In this document: positions 39,214 to 48,090 of the stretch, one piece after another | Layout of the letters: each line of letters opens with the position of its first letter | Numbering within the stretch: position 1 is the stretch's first letter | From: Pseudomonas lalucatii | Lineage (GTDB): Bacteria > Pseudomonadota > Gammaproteobacteria > Pseudomonadales > Pseudomonadaceae | Assembly: GCF_018398425.1 (NCBI RefSeq) | Contig: NZ_JADPMV010000001.1 | Span: 806,001 to 870,000, forward strand | Direction: 5' to 3' | DNA: 64,000 bases | Notes under the pieces: generated by a model | Database searches by the model: none | What the model saw: only the letters and a program-made list of their open reading frames with translations | What the model was told of the DNA's origin: nothing | Position numbers and translations under genes: made by a program

Positions 39214-39221
39214 TTTTTGTT
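39214..39221 (-). promoter_or_regulatory. AACAAAAA motif before creatinase copy 2 (Crc/Hfq-type)
   Basis: Same leader as copy 1: the motif overlaps the ribosome site 11 bases before the start. Confidence 0.45.
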
Positions 39222-39264
39222 TTCCAGTGACTCGATTCGCCGGTTTGGCGAGCCGTTGGAAAGC

Positions 39265-39321
39265 ATTGCACCAGATGCACTTCTGCCATTTTTGTACGTT
39301 TCCGACCCGAAATTGGTCAGA
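39265..39321 (-). promoter_or_regulatory. creatinase copy 2 promoter with shared operator (copy D)
   Basis: Operator core CCGACCCGAAATTGGTCA at 39302-39319 is identical to copy B. TGCAAT (39270-39265) is the -10-like hexamer, again 29 bases from the operator edge. The stretch between operator and start codon is almost the same as for copy 1. Confidence 0.7.
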
Positions 39322-39499
39322 TCCGCTGCGCCTGCCTGGCTCGGTTTATTTGTGCAAGGCGCTCCCAAGCCCGGCCTTGGCGATCAGGGCGCTGGCGAGC
39401 TTCTCAGCTCGTCCACGCCACTTCCGGGCTCTGTTTAGGCGCCAGCAGGAAAGCCAAGGGCCACAGGTTTCCACTCCCCTTCCCGATTTCCACACGCGC

Positions 39500-39533
39500 A
39501 AAAAAAACCCGTCCTGAGCTGGGACAGGACGGG
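39500..39533 (-). terminator. intrinsic terminator of the serine dehydratase-regulator operon
   Basis: CCCGTCCTG (39508-39516) and CAGGACGGG (39525-39533) form a 9-bp stem, followed on the minus strand by eight T (39507-39500). It lies 25 bases after the regulator stop. Confidence 0.88.
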
Positions 39534-39558
39534 CAAAAAGGATCGGTTGTCGAGTAGC

Positions 39559-40566
39559 TCAGTGCACGACCGCGCGCAAGCGTTGCGCACGACCTTGGCG
39601 CTCAATGCTGGGAGCTGACCCGAAGTGCTCGCGATAGCACTTGGAAAAATGCTGCGCCGAAACGAAGCCACAACTGGAGGCGATGTCCAGGATCGAAAGG
39701 GTCGTCTGCTTCAGCAGCTGGCGTGCCTGCAGCAGTCGCAACTTCAGGTAGTAACGAGACGGCGAACACTGCACGTGCTGGCAGAAGATGCGCTCGAGCT
39801 GTCGCCTGGACAGGCCGACAAAGCTGGCCAGCTTTACCAGCTCGATGGGCTCCTCGAGATTCGCTTCCATCAGCCCGATCGCCTCCTGCAACTTCGGTTG
39901 GGAGCTGCCCATGGTCTGCCGCAGCGTCAGTCTTTGTGGCACTTGCTCACTGCGAATGCGCTCCAGCACCAGCGTATCGCTGATCGCCTCGGCCAAGACA
40001 GGACCATGACTGCGCATGATCAGCTGCAGCATCATGTCTGCCCCGTCGCTGCCGTTCCCCGCGGTGTAGCGGTCACGATCCAGTACGAAATGCCGGGTAC
40101 TGAGTACGATGCCGGGAAAGGCTTCCTGCATATCGACCCGGTACTCCCAGCTGGTGCAGCATTCATAGCCATCCAGCAGACCGGCGTTGGCCAGAAGCCA
40201 ACTGCCAGACCCCAGGCTACCCAGGTGGGTGCCTTGATCGGCGTGCCGCTGCAGCAGGCGAATCTGTTCTGGATCGCAGCAGCGCTGGATGTTCTCCGCG
40301 CCACAGATGATCAACGCATCCAGATCGTCCTCGGACGTGGCGGCGCCATCCGGCGATACCAGCATGCCGCTGTTGGCGCGCACCGGTCGGCCATCCATCG
40401 TCAGGGTTCGCCAGCGATACAGGTCGCTGCCGGAAAACTGATTGGCCCGGCGCAACGGTTCCAGCACCGCGGCCAGCGTGATGAGGCTGAAATTGTCGGT
40501 GAGCAAGAAGCCGATCGACTGGATCGCAACCTCTGCCGGCTGCTTCAGCGCCTGGTAAGCGGACAT
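39559..40566 (-). CDS. GlxA-family AraC-type regulator in the serine dehydratase operon
   Basis: A 335-residue regulator with a DJ-1/PfpI-like domain (about 18-190) and an AraC-type DNA-binding domain (LSRRQLERIFCQHV and VSAQHFSKCYREHF). The sensor elbow reads GSLGSGSW, without the Cys seen in the regulator at 30326. The second recognition helix shares HFSKCY with that regulator, so both may read related sites. The start at 40566 has GAGGAGA upstream. It is 70 bases downstream of serine dehydratase and under operator copy E, which suggests autoregulation. GbdR-like function (glycine betaine to sarcosine catabolism) is a reasonable guess. Confidence 0.87.
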   Translation of the reverse strand: MSAYQALKQPAEVAIQSIGFLLTDNFSLITLAAVLEPLRRANQFSGSDLYRWRTLTMDGRPVRANSGMLVSPDGAATSEDDLDALIICGAENIQRCCDPEQIRLLQRHADQGTHLGSLGSGSWLLANAGLLDGYECCTSWEYRVDMQEAFPGIVLSTRHFVLDRDRYTAGNGSDGADMMLQLIMRSHGPVLAEAISDTLVLERIRSEQVPQRLTLRQTMGSSQPKLQEAIGLMEANLEEPIELVKLASFVGLSRRQLERIFCQHVQCSPSRYYLKLRLLQARQLLKQTTLSILDIASSCGFVSAQHFSKCYREHFGSAPSIERQGRAQRLRAVVH

Positions 40567-40636
40567 GGGGAAATCTCCTCGGCAACGGCCTGGCAATGGA
40601 GCGTCAATCGGCTCACTAACGAATGAATAGCGGGGC

Positions 40637-42016
40637 TCAGCACTCGACCGCGCTGACCGCCAGGCCACCGCGCGAGGTTTCCTTGTACTTGTCGTGCATG
40701 TCGGCACCGGTATCGCGCATGGTGCGGATCACCCGGTCGAGGGAGATAAAGTGCTCGCCATCGCCGCGCAGGGCCATCTGCGCCGCGTTGATCGCCTTCA
40801 CCGCGGCGATCGCGTTGCGCTCGATGCACGGCACCTGGACCAGGCCGCCGACCGGGTCGCAGGTCAGTCCGAGGTTGTGCTCCAGGCCGATCTCGGCGGC
40901 GTTTTCCAGCTGCTCCGGGGTGGCGCCGAGGATCTCGGCCAGGCCCGCGGCAGCCATCGCACAGGCCGACCCGACCTCGCCCTGGCAGCCCACTTCGGCA
41001 CCGGAGATCGAGGCGTTCTTCTTGCACAGGATGCCCACGGCGGCGGCCGCCAGCAGGTAGTCGACCACGTCGGCCTCGCTCACCGCCGGGCTGAAGCGCA
41101 CGTAGTAGTGCAGCACCGCCGGGATGATGCCGGCCGCGCCGTTGGTCGGCGCCGTCACCATGCGCCCGCCGGCGGCGTTCTCCTCGTTCACCGCCAGGGC
41201 GAACAGGTTGACCCACTCCATGCCGCTCAGGGTCGAGCCGATCACGTTGGGCTTGCTCATCTCCTGCAGGCTGCGGTGCAGCTTGGCGGCGCGGCGCTTG
41301 ACGTTGAGGCCGCCGGGCAGGATGCCTTCGTGCTTGAGGCCGTTGTCCACGCAGTCGCGCATGGCCTGCCACAGGCGCATCAGGCCGGCGCGGATCTCCG
41401 CCTCGCTGCGCCAGGCCTTCTCGTTCTCCATCATCAGCTGGGACACGCGCAGGCCGTGCTGCTTGCACAGGCGCAGCAGCTCGGCGGCGCTGGAGAAGTC
41501 ATAGGGCAGGCGCGTGCCGTCCTGGTCCAGCTGGCCGGCGGCGGCCTGCTCGGCGTCGACCACGAAGCCGCCACCGATCGAGTAGTAGGTGTCGCCGTGC
41601 AGTTCGCGGCCTTCGCCGCAGAACGCGGTCAGGGTCATGGCGTTGGGGTGATAGGGCAGGTTCTCCTCCAGCAGCAGCATGTCGCGCTGCCAGTCGAACG
41701 CCACGGCCAGGCGGCCGTCCAGCTGCAGCTGACCGCTGGCGCGCAGCGCCTCGATGCGCGGGGCGATCTGGCTCGGGTCGATGCTGTCCGGCCATTCGCC
41801 CATCAGCCCCATGATCACCGCGGTGTCGCTGCAATGGCCGACGCCGGTGGCCGACAGCGAGCCGTACAGCCGTACCTCGACACGCGCGACCCGCTCGAGC
41901 AGGCGGCGCTCGCGCAGGGCACCGACGAACAGGGCGGCGGCGCGCATGGGGCCAACGGTATGGGAGCTGGACGGCCCGATACCGATCTTGAACAGGTCGA
42001 ACACACTAATGGCCAA
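40637..42016 (-). CDS. sdaB: L-serine ammonia-lyase (serine dehydratase), TTG start
   Basis: The enzyme converts serine to pyruvate and ammonia with an iron-sulfur cluster. The 459-residue single-chain form starts ISVFDLFKIGIGPSSSHTVGPMRAA and shows TAPTNGAAGIIPAVLHYY and GSACAMAAAG, with conserved cysteines in the second half. Family proteins begin right before ISVFDLF; the codon there is TTG at 42016 with AGAGGA eight bases upstream, and no ATG is near. It takes the serine made by GlyA to pyruvate, completing the creatine route. The promoter has operator copy E. Confidence 0.92.
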   Translation of the reverse strand: MAISVFDLFKIGIGPSSSHTVGPMRAAALFVGALRERRLLERVARVEVRLYGSLSATGVGHCSDTAVIMGLMGEWPDSIDPSQIAPRIEALRASGQLQLDGRLAVAFDWQRDMLLLEENLPYHPNAMTLTAFCGEGRELHGDTYYSIGGGFVVDAEQAAAGQLDQDGTRLPYDFSSAAELLRLCKQHGLRVSQLMMENEKAWRSEAEIRAGLMRLWQAMRDCVDNGLKHEGILPGGLNVKRRAAKLHRSLQEMSKPNVIGSTLSGMEWVNLFALAVNEENAAGGRMVTAPTNGAAGIIPAVLHYYVRFSPAVSEADVVDYLLAAAAVGILCKKNASISGAEVGCQGEVGSACAMAAAGLAEILGATPEQLENAAEIGLEHNLGLTCDPVGGLVQVPCIERNAIAAVKAINAAQMALRGDGEHFISLDRVIRTMRDTGADMHDKYKETSRGGLAVSAVEC

Positions 42017-42066
42017 AGCCGAATCCTCTGCCGCTTGCACACCCTCAGGTGCGTGTAGTGCGGAAG

Positions 42067-42123
42067 ATTGTTGACTGTGGCAGGGAAGCAAAACTGTCTA
42101 GCCTCGACCCGAAATTGTTCGAA
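42067..42123 (-). promoter_or_regulatory. serine dehydratase promoter with shared operator (copy E)
   Basis: The operator (42101-42123, plus sense) reads CTCGACCCGAAATTGTTCGA in its core. AACAAT (42072-42067) is the -10-like hexamer at the same 29-base offset. The flanking GTACAAA stretch of the other copies is absent. The gap 42017-42298 holds nothing else I can name. Confidence 0.6.
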
Positions 42124-42298
42124 GTCGTCGCCTCTCACTAGAATCCAGAGCCATGCCAAGCCACCCGCTCGTTTCTATAGCTTTGACTGTCTCGAGCACC
42201 CCGCGGCGGCCATTTCCCGCACTACAGACGCAGCTCTCCTGCAGACGCCAGCAAGTACCGACGCGCCGTCCACAGATTCGATAGTGCGAACAGCGTCA

Positions 42299-44650
42299 TC
42301 AGCGGCGCGGTATTCCTGTGCCAGTACGTCTGTTATTGGCGTTCCTCAGCAGGGCCAGTGCTTTGGGTAAACCTGGGCTTACCGCCAAAATCCGGTCAGC
42401 GTAGCCGGCTGCCGCGTCAGGACGACCTTGCGCCAGGCTATAGACGCCTGCCAACCATAGAAGGTCGAGGTCTTGCGGGTTTTTGCCCAAAGCCTCCTCG
42501 ACAGTCGAGAGTGCTCGCTCTGGAAAGCGTGACTGGAGGGCCAAGGCTAGGGCAAAAGCATAGCGTGGGTCGTCGGGCGCCAAAATATTCGCGTGCCGTA
42601 AGTGTTTGAGCGCTTCTTTGCTGCGCTGCTGCCGCACCAGACCAAGGCCCAGCGAGTAATGCAGCAGCGCCCCCTGCGGACGCATCGCAAGTCCCTGGCG
42701 GAGCACGGCCTCGGCCTGCGATTCGCGCCCTGCGCTACGGTGCAGATCGGCAATCTCTAGGTATGCAGGCTGATACAGGGCGTCGAGGCGAATGGCTGCC
42801 TCGAGCTGTTCGACGGCCTCCTCCTCACGACCCTGCCGACGACGCAAGCGGGCAAGTTCGCTGCGTGCCTCTGCACGATCGGCGTTCAACCGCAGCTGTG
42901 CTTCGTATTCGCCCAGTGCGCGCTCAAAGGTCTTCTTTTGAGCTTGCGGCAGAGGCACGTCCGCGAGCAGGCGCGCCGCCTCGCTGCGCACGCTGCGCAC
43001 CGGGTCGCTAAGTAACGGCGCCAGCCACTCGCCACGCTCGCCGGCCGGCAACCATTCGAGGGAGCTAATGACCGCCCGGCGAACCAACGGGCTTGAATCG
43101 CCAAGACTCTCGCGCAGAGCTAGCCTGTCTACATGGCGGGCCTGAGCGCCCAGGCGCGCGGCTGAGCTGGCGCGCACCAAGGCAGGTTGCGCCGGATCGG
43201 TCAGAAGCCTTGCCAGTGCGGCAGCGGCCCCCGGCACGTTTTTCTCGGCCGCCGACCAGGCGACTGCGAAGCGCTGGTTGCCTTCGGCCGGCTGTGGATG
43301 GTGCCTGCGTATTGCCTGCGCGGCCCACTCGGCCGAGCGTTCCTTGTGGCAGTCGTTGCAGGCATTGGGCGTCCCCAAGCTGACGCTCAGGTCAGGGCGT
43401 GGGATACGCAGGCTGTGGTCGCGCCGCGGGTCGATGACCATGTAGGTAGTCTGCGGCATGTGGCAGTCGACACACTGCACGCCGGCCGAGCCGGCCGGAT
43501 GGAAGTGGTGAGCAGCGCTGTCGAAATAGTCAGGCGAATGGCACTGCCCGCATAAGGCGTTACCCTGCACGCGCAGTTTTTGCCCATGGGGCTCGTGGCA
43601 GTCGGAGCAGGTCACCCCAGCCGCGTGCATCCGGCTCTGTTCGAAGGAAGCAGAGATGAACACCTCTTCGCGCTGCTGGCCGTCGACATGATAAAGGCCT
43701 GACTCCAAAAGCGCTGGGCTGTAGTGATCGAGCAGCTGTTTGCCGGCATGATAGCCCTCGGCGAGCTGGCTTCGCCGCGAGTGGCATTGCGCGCAGACCT
43801 GCTGCTCCTTGCTCTCCCGTAGAGGCGTGTCGCGGCTGGCGGTGAGCTGCTCGATGGTTCTGCGCCAACCGACGCCTCGGCGTTCGTCGAGCAGCAGCGC
43901 CAGACCTTTGTGCGTAGTTTCACCCTCCCCGCGCGCCCATTGCAGGTGATTCGACCCAGGACCATGGCAGGCCTCGCAGCCGACACTGATCTCCGACCAG
44001 CTGCTGGCGAAGCGGTCCGCCTCGGCCTCGTAGCCCTTCCGCAGGTTGGTCGAATGGCAGTCGGCGCACATGAAATTCCAGTTCTGCGCCGGCCGGGTCC
44101 AGTGCAGCTCGTCCCGATAGCCGACCTGCTCATCCGGATAGAGGTGAAACCAGCGTTGCCCGCCCGCGCTGGCCGGCCGGCCGTCCCAGGCGATGGACAG
44201 CGCCTGCAGACGACCGTCGGGGAACTCCACCAGATACTGCTGCAGCGGCTCTACACCGAAGGTGTACCGGATCTCGAACTCGTCCAGCCGACCGTCAGGA
44301 CCGTCGGTGTGCACGAAGAATTTCCCGTCTCGGCGGTAGAAGCGCGACTCGACTCCGGCATAGCTGAAGGTCGCGCCGGTGAAATCCCCGAGCACCGTCT
44401 CGGTCGTGGCGTGCTGCATGGCGCGCGCATGCTGCGAGCCCTGCCAGGCCTGGAACTGCTCCCGATGGCAGCCAGCGCAAGCCTGGCTGCCGACGAAGCC
44501 GGGCGTGTCGGCTGGCGGATCGTCGGCCATGGCAGAACGGGGCCCAGCGGCCAGCCCTCTACTCAGCGCCAGGACGGCAGCCAGCAGGAGCAGGCCCAAC
44601 AACTGTAGAGAGGCGTGTGACGGGCGTGGCGCATTCGGCATGGCAATCAT
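42299..44650 (-). CDS. octaheme c-type cytochrome with HEAT and TPR repeats
   Basis: A 783-residue exported multiheme protein. After a hydrophobic signal region (about 16-36) it has eight CxxCH heme-binding motifs at Cys 58, 195, 225, 286, 348, 367, 393 and 431, resembling the cytochrome c554/NrfA-like multiheme fold. Residues about 480-580 look like HEAT repeats (LVRRAVISSLEWLPAGE, VRSVRSEAARLLADV) and about 585-770 like TPR repeats. Starts at 44650 and 44641 differ by three residues; neither has a strong ribosome site. It is divergent from an OprD porin and near an arylsulfatase. The role is not known; periplasmic electron transfer or oxidoreduction of a small substrate is possible. Confidence 0.88.
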   Translation of the reverse strand: MIAMPNAPRPSHASLQLLGLLLLAAVLALSRGLAAGPRSAMADDPPADTPGFVGSQACAGCHREQFQAWQGSQHARAMQHATTETVLGDFTGATFSYAGVESRFYRRDGKFFVHTDGPDGRLDEFEIRYTFGVEPLQQYLVEFPDGRLQALSIAWDGRPASAGGQRWFHLYPDEQVGYRDELHWTRPAQNWNFMCADCHSTNLRKGYEAEADRFASSWSEISVGCEACHGPGSNHLQWARGEGETTHKGLALLLDERRGVGWRRTIEQLTASRDTPLRESKEQQVCAQCHSRRSQLAEGYHAGKQLLDHYSPALLESGLYHVDGQQREEVFISASFEQSRMHAAGVTCSDCHEPHGQKLRVQGNALCGQCHSPDYFDSAAHHFHPAGSAGVQCVDCHMPQTTYMVIDPRRDHSLRIPRPDLSVSLGTPNACNDCHKERSAEWAAQAIRRHHPQPAEGNQRFAVAWSAAEKNVPGAAAALARLLTDPAQPALVRASSAARLGAQARHVDRLALRESLGDSSPLVRRAVISSLEWLPAGERGEWLAPLLSDPVRSVRSEAARLLADVPLPQAQKKTFERALGEYEAQLRLNADRAEARSELARLRRRQGREEEAVEQLEAAIRLDALYQPAYLEIADLHRSAGRESQAEAVLRQGLAMRPQGALLHYSLGLGLVRQQRSKEALKHLRHANILAPDDPRYAFALALALQSRFPERALSTVEEALGKNPQDLDLLWLAGVYSLAQGRPDAAAGYADRILAVSPGLPKALALLRNANNRRTGTGIPRR

Positions 44651-44804
44651 CCAGGCGGGCCTGTCGAGGCAAATGACGCCGCTATGCTGCCGCCACGCCG
44701 AAGCAGCGAACAGACCTCACGATCAATAGCTGCGCTGTCACGATACGCATTGCGCGCAGCGGATAACGCCGTGCGTAACGGCTTGGAAATACTGGCCCTG
44801 GGGA

Positions 44805-44815
44805 AACAACAACAA
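44805..44815 (+). promoter_or_regulatory. AACAACAACAA motif before the second OprD gene (Crc/Hfq-type)
   Basis: The A-rich run lies 21 bases upstream of the start and just ahead of TAAGGAG. It fits AAnAANAA twice. Confidence 0.5.
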
Positions 44816-44836
44816 ACACCCCCTAAGGAGATTTCC

Positions 44837-46180
44837 ATGGCAGTTACTGTCACGACATCAGTCGCCACTGCACCTGTCGACGCCTCGCGTGCCGCCCCCC
44901 CGGCCGGGCTTCGCCGGGCGCAGCGCCCGGGGGCCCTGGCGCCCTGCATCCAGGCCGCCAGCCTATTCGTCTTACTCGCCCCTCTGGCCGCACACGCCGA
45001 TCTCATAGGCGACAGCCAGCTCAACCTGGGTCTGCGCAACTTCTATCTGGATCGCGACTTTCGCGGCGACGCCGCACCGATCTCCCGCGCGGGCAGCTGG
45101 AGCCAGGGCTTCGACCTGCGCTTTACCTCCGGCTATACCGAGGGGCCGCTGCAGTTCGGCCTGGATGCCTCGGCGCAGTATGCCTATCGTCTCGACGGCG
45201 GCGGTGGGCGCGGCCCGGACACCGTCCTGCCCTACGATCGCAGCGAAGGTGAACAGGTCCGGGATTACGGTCGCGCCGCGCTGACCGCCAAGGTCCGCCA
45301 TTCGAAAACCGAACTCACGGTCGGAGAGCATCGACCGATGCTGCCAGTCGCCTTCTTCGACGACAGCCGTCAGTTGGCCAGTACCTTCCACGGCATCCAG
45401 ATCACCTCCAAGGAGATCGACAGCCTGAGCCTGACGGCCGGGCGCTTCAACGAGATTGCCACGCGCGAATCTGCCGATCACGAGAAGCCCTATCTGTTCA
45501 CGCGCCCCTTCGGGCCGCGTCATCCCAGCGATGGGCTGAATTTCGCCGGGGGGACCTACACCTTCAGTCCGAAGCTGTCGGCCACCTATTTCTACGGCCA
45601 ACTGGAAGATATCTATCAGCAGCACTACCTGGGCCTGACCCACAACGCCTCGCTGGCTAACGGCTACAGCCTGAAGACTGACCTGCGTTACTACGACAAC
45701 AGCACCGATGGCGATGCGCTGTACGGCGAAATCGACAATCACACCTATGGACTCCTCAGCTCGCTCAAGAAGGGCGCACACACCTTCAGCCTGGGCTATC
45801 AACGCATGCTCGGCGATAGCGGCTTCCCAACCCTCAATGGCTTCACCCCACAACCCCATTTGGTCAACTGGTCGGCCCTGGCCTTCATCAGGCCGAACGA
45901 AAGCTCCTGGCAGCTGCGCTACGACTACGACTTTGCGGCGCAGGGCTTGCCGGGCTTGCGGCTCATGACCCGTTACCTGCGCGGCAGCGGCATCAAGCGT
46001 GCCGGGAACCTGAGCGACTCAAGCGAGAGCGAGCGCGACCTGTACCTGAGTTATGTCGTGCAGAGCGGCCCGCTGAAGGGGCTCGGCTTCGGCTGGCTCA
46101 ATATCGATGCCAAGGTCCAGCACGGCAGTGACTTCAACGAGAACCGGCTGATCACCACCTACACCTGGAAGCTCTGGTAG
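44837..46180 (+). CDS. OprD-family outer-membrane porin (second copy)
   Basis: The 447-residue porin has an unusual N-terminus: about 25 mostly polar residues, then a hydrophobic stretch (about 35-54) ending AAHA before DLIGDSQL. The mature part shows LNLGLRNFYLDRDFR, SQGFDLRFTSGYTEGP and C-terminal YTWKLW. The start at 44837 is set by TAAGGAG. It shares little beyond family features with the porin at 1377. It probably feeds the periplasmic sulfatase or cytochrome next to it; the substrate is unknown. Confidence 0.9.
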   Translation: MAVTVTTSVATAPVDASRAAPPAGLRRAQRPGALAPCIQAASLFVLLAPLAAHADLIGDSQLNLGLRNFYLDRDFRGDAAPISRAGSWSQGFDLRFTSGYTEGPLQFGLDASAQYAYRLDGGGGRGPDTVLPYDRSEGEQVRDYGRAALTAKVRHSKTELTVGEHRPMLPVAFFDDSRQLASTFHGIQITSKEIDSLSLTAGRFNEIATRESADHEKPYLFTRPFGPRHPSDGLNFAGGTYTFSPKLSATYFYGQLEDIYQQHYLGLTHNASLANGYSLKTDLRYYDNSTDGDALYGEIDNHTYGLLSSLKKGAHTFSLGYQRMLGDSGFPTLNGFTPQPHLVNWSALAFIRPNESSWQLRYDYDFAAQGLPGLRLMTRYLRGSGIKRAGNLSDSSESERDLYLSYVVQSGPLKGLGFGWLNIDAKVQHGSDFNENRLITTYTWKLW

Positions 46181-46268
46181 GGCGGACCACGATAGGCAAC
46201 CGGACACATCCGATAGACACCCGGAATTCCGCAGGAATCCGGACTATGACCAGGCCGCAATGGCCATC

Positions 46269-46279
46269 AATAACAACAA
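46269..46279 (+). promoter_or_regulatory. AATAACAACAA motif before the arylsulfatase (Crc/Hfq-type)
   Basis: The motif lies 13 bases before the start and directly ahead of GAGGGA. It fits AAnAANAA twice. Confidence 0.5.
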
Positions 46280-46292
46280 GAGGGACTTCACC

Positions 46293-47963
46293 ATGAACCT
46301 GAGGCAACTGAGCCTGGCGTTCTGCATTACCAGCCTTGTCAGCCTTTCCTGTCAGGCCGTCGAGAAACCAAACTTCCTGATCATAATCGCCGACGACCTG
46401 GGCTATAGCGACTTGGGCAGCTTCGGTGGCGAAATTCAAACACCCAACCTTGACTCCTTGGCACGCGAAGGCGTGCGCCTGACCAACTTCCAGGCCGCAC
46501 CGACCTGTTCGCCGACCCGCTCGATGCTGCTCAGTGGAACAGACAGCCACCAGGCAGGCCTCGGCAACATGGGGGAATTGCTACAAGAGGACCAGAAAGG
46601 CAAACCGGGTTACGAAGGCTACCTCAACCAGCGCGTTGCCAACTTGGCGGAAGTCATGCAAGAGGCCGGCTACAGCACCTATACAACCGGCAAGTGGCAT
46701 CTGGGCCGGACAGAGGAACTGAGTCCCAAGGCGCGCGGCTTTGACCGCTCGTACATCCTGGTACAGGGCGGCGCCAGCCACTTCGACGACCAGAAGGCGA
46801 TCATCAGCGTCGACCCCAAAGCCATCTACCGCGAAGACGGCAAGCAGGTGGAGGTCCCCGAGGGCTTCTTCTCCAGCGAGTTCTATACCGATCGTATGAT
46901 CCAGTACATCGAGGCCGACAAAGCCAAGGGCAAACCATTCCTCGGCGTACTCTCCTACACCGCGCCGCACTGGCCCCTGCATGCTCCGGATCAATGGATC
47001 GACAAGTACAAGGGCCGCTACGCCGAAGGCTACGAGGCACTGCGCCAGCAGCGACTGAAGCGTATGCAGGAGCAGGGTATTGTGCCTGCTGGAATCAGTG
47101 CCAATACCCCGATGGAAAGCGGGCTGCCGACCTGGGAACAGCTCACCGAGGAGCAACGCCAGCGCGAGGCACGCAGCATGGAGGTGTACGCCGCCATGGT
47201 CGACAACATGGATCACCATATCGGCCGCATGCTCGATTATCTGCGCCAGAGCGGCCAGCTGGACAATACCTTCGTGTTGTTCATGTCGGACAACGGCGCC
47301 GACGGCAACAGCCCGATCGACCTACCGGGCAACCGTGAATGGATGGCCTCAGACTTTGACAACAGCCTGGAAAACATGGGCCGCAAAGGCTCCTACATCG
47401 ACTACGGCGCCCAGTGGGCACAGGTAGGCGCTACCCCTTATCCGTTCTTCAAGGGCTTCACCAGTCAGGGCGGCACCACGGTTCCGGTCATCGTCAAGTA
47501 TCCGAGCCTGGAGAAGCAGGCCGGCCAGATCAACGGCGGTTTCTTCCATGTAATGGACGTTATGCCGACCATTCTTGAACTGGCCGGGATCAAGCACCCG
47601 GGCAACCGCTTCAAAGGACGCAGCGTTCAACCCATGCAAGGGCGCTCCATGCTACCCGGGCTGCTCGGCGAGGCCATGCCCGAGCGGGCTGTCGGCTGGG
47701 AGCTCTTTGGCCGCCGCGCCGTGCGCAAGGGTGACTGGAAGATGACCTGGATGACCGCGCCCTACGGGAGTGCAGCATGGAAACTGTACAACCTGGCGCA
47801 GGACCCGGTGGAAGCGAACGACCTGGCCGAACAGGAACCAGCCAAACTTGCAGAGCTCACCCAAGAATGGGATGACTATGTAAAGCGAAACAATGTGCTA
47901 CTGGGTCCCGTGAAGATCAAATATGGCTTCGAAACCTGCCTGTACGAGCACTGCTTCGAGTAG
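46293..47963 (+). CDS. type I arylsulfatase, exported
   Basis: A 556-residue sulfatase similar to Pseudomonas AtsA but with an N-terminal signal peptide (about 1-22, ending CQA). The formylglycine motif is C72-S-P-T-R; metal-site residues are seen in IIADDLGYSDLG and FMSDNGADG, and GKWHLG is conserved. It would need a formylglycine-generating enzyme, which is not in this window. The start at 46293 has GAGGGA upstream. It follows an OprD gene by 112 bases on the same strand, so porin and sulfatase may work together on sulfate esters. A cysteine at the signal end (C20) also allows a lipoprotein. Confidence 0.92.
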   Translation: MNLRQLSLAFCITSLVSLSCQAVEKPNFLIIIADDLGYSDLGSFGGEIQTPNLDSLAREGVRLTNFQAAPTCSPTRSMLLSGTDSHQAGLGNMGELLQEDQKGKPGYEGYLNQRVANLAEVMQEAGYSTYTTGKWHLGRTEELSPKARGFDRSYILVQGGASHFDDQKAIISVDPKAIYREDGKQVEVPEGFFSSEFYTDRMIQYIEADKAKGKPFLGVLSYTAPHWPLHAPDQWIDKYKGRYAEGYEALRQQRLKRMQEQGIVPAGISANTPMESGLPTWEQLTEEQRQREARSMEVYAAMVDNMDHHIGRMLDYLRQSGQLDNTFVLFMSDNGADGNSPIDLPGNREWMASDFDNSLENMGRKGSYIDYGAQWAQVGATPYPFFKGFTSQGGTTVPVIVKYPSLEKQAGQINGGFFHVMDVMPTILELAGIKHPGNRFKGRSVQPMQGRSMLPGLLGEAMPERAVGWELFGRRAVRKGDWKMTWMTAPYGSAAWKLYNLAQDPVEANDLAEQEPAKLAELTQEWDDYVKRNNVLLGPVKIKYGFETCLYEHCFE

Positions 47964-47977
47964 CACCAACAACCAAT

Positions 47978-48002
47978 AGCCCCGGAGGAAACTCTGGGGC
48001 TT
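47978..48002 (+). terminator. intrinsic terminator after the arylsulfatase
   Basis: AGCCCCGGAG and CTCTGGGGCTT pair (one mismatch) around GAAA and are followed by CTTTG. It lies 14 bases after the stop. Confidence 0.75.
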
Positions 48003-48090
48003 CTTTGTATCACTTAGTTCGTCCTCCCACGCCGAAAAGCCAAGTCATAGATCCACGAATCCGCAATGAGGTCGCGATATGTCTGGCCGT

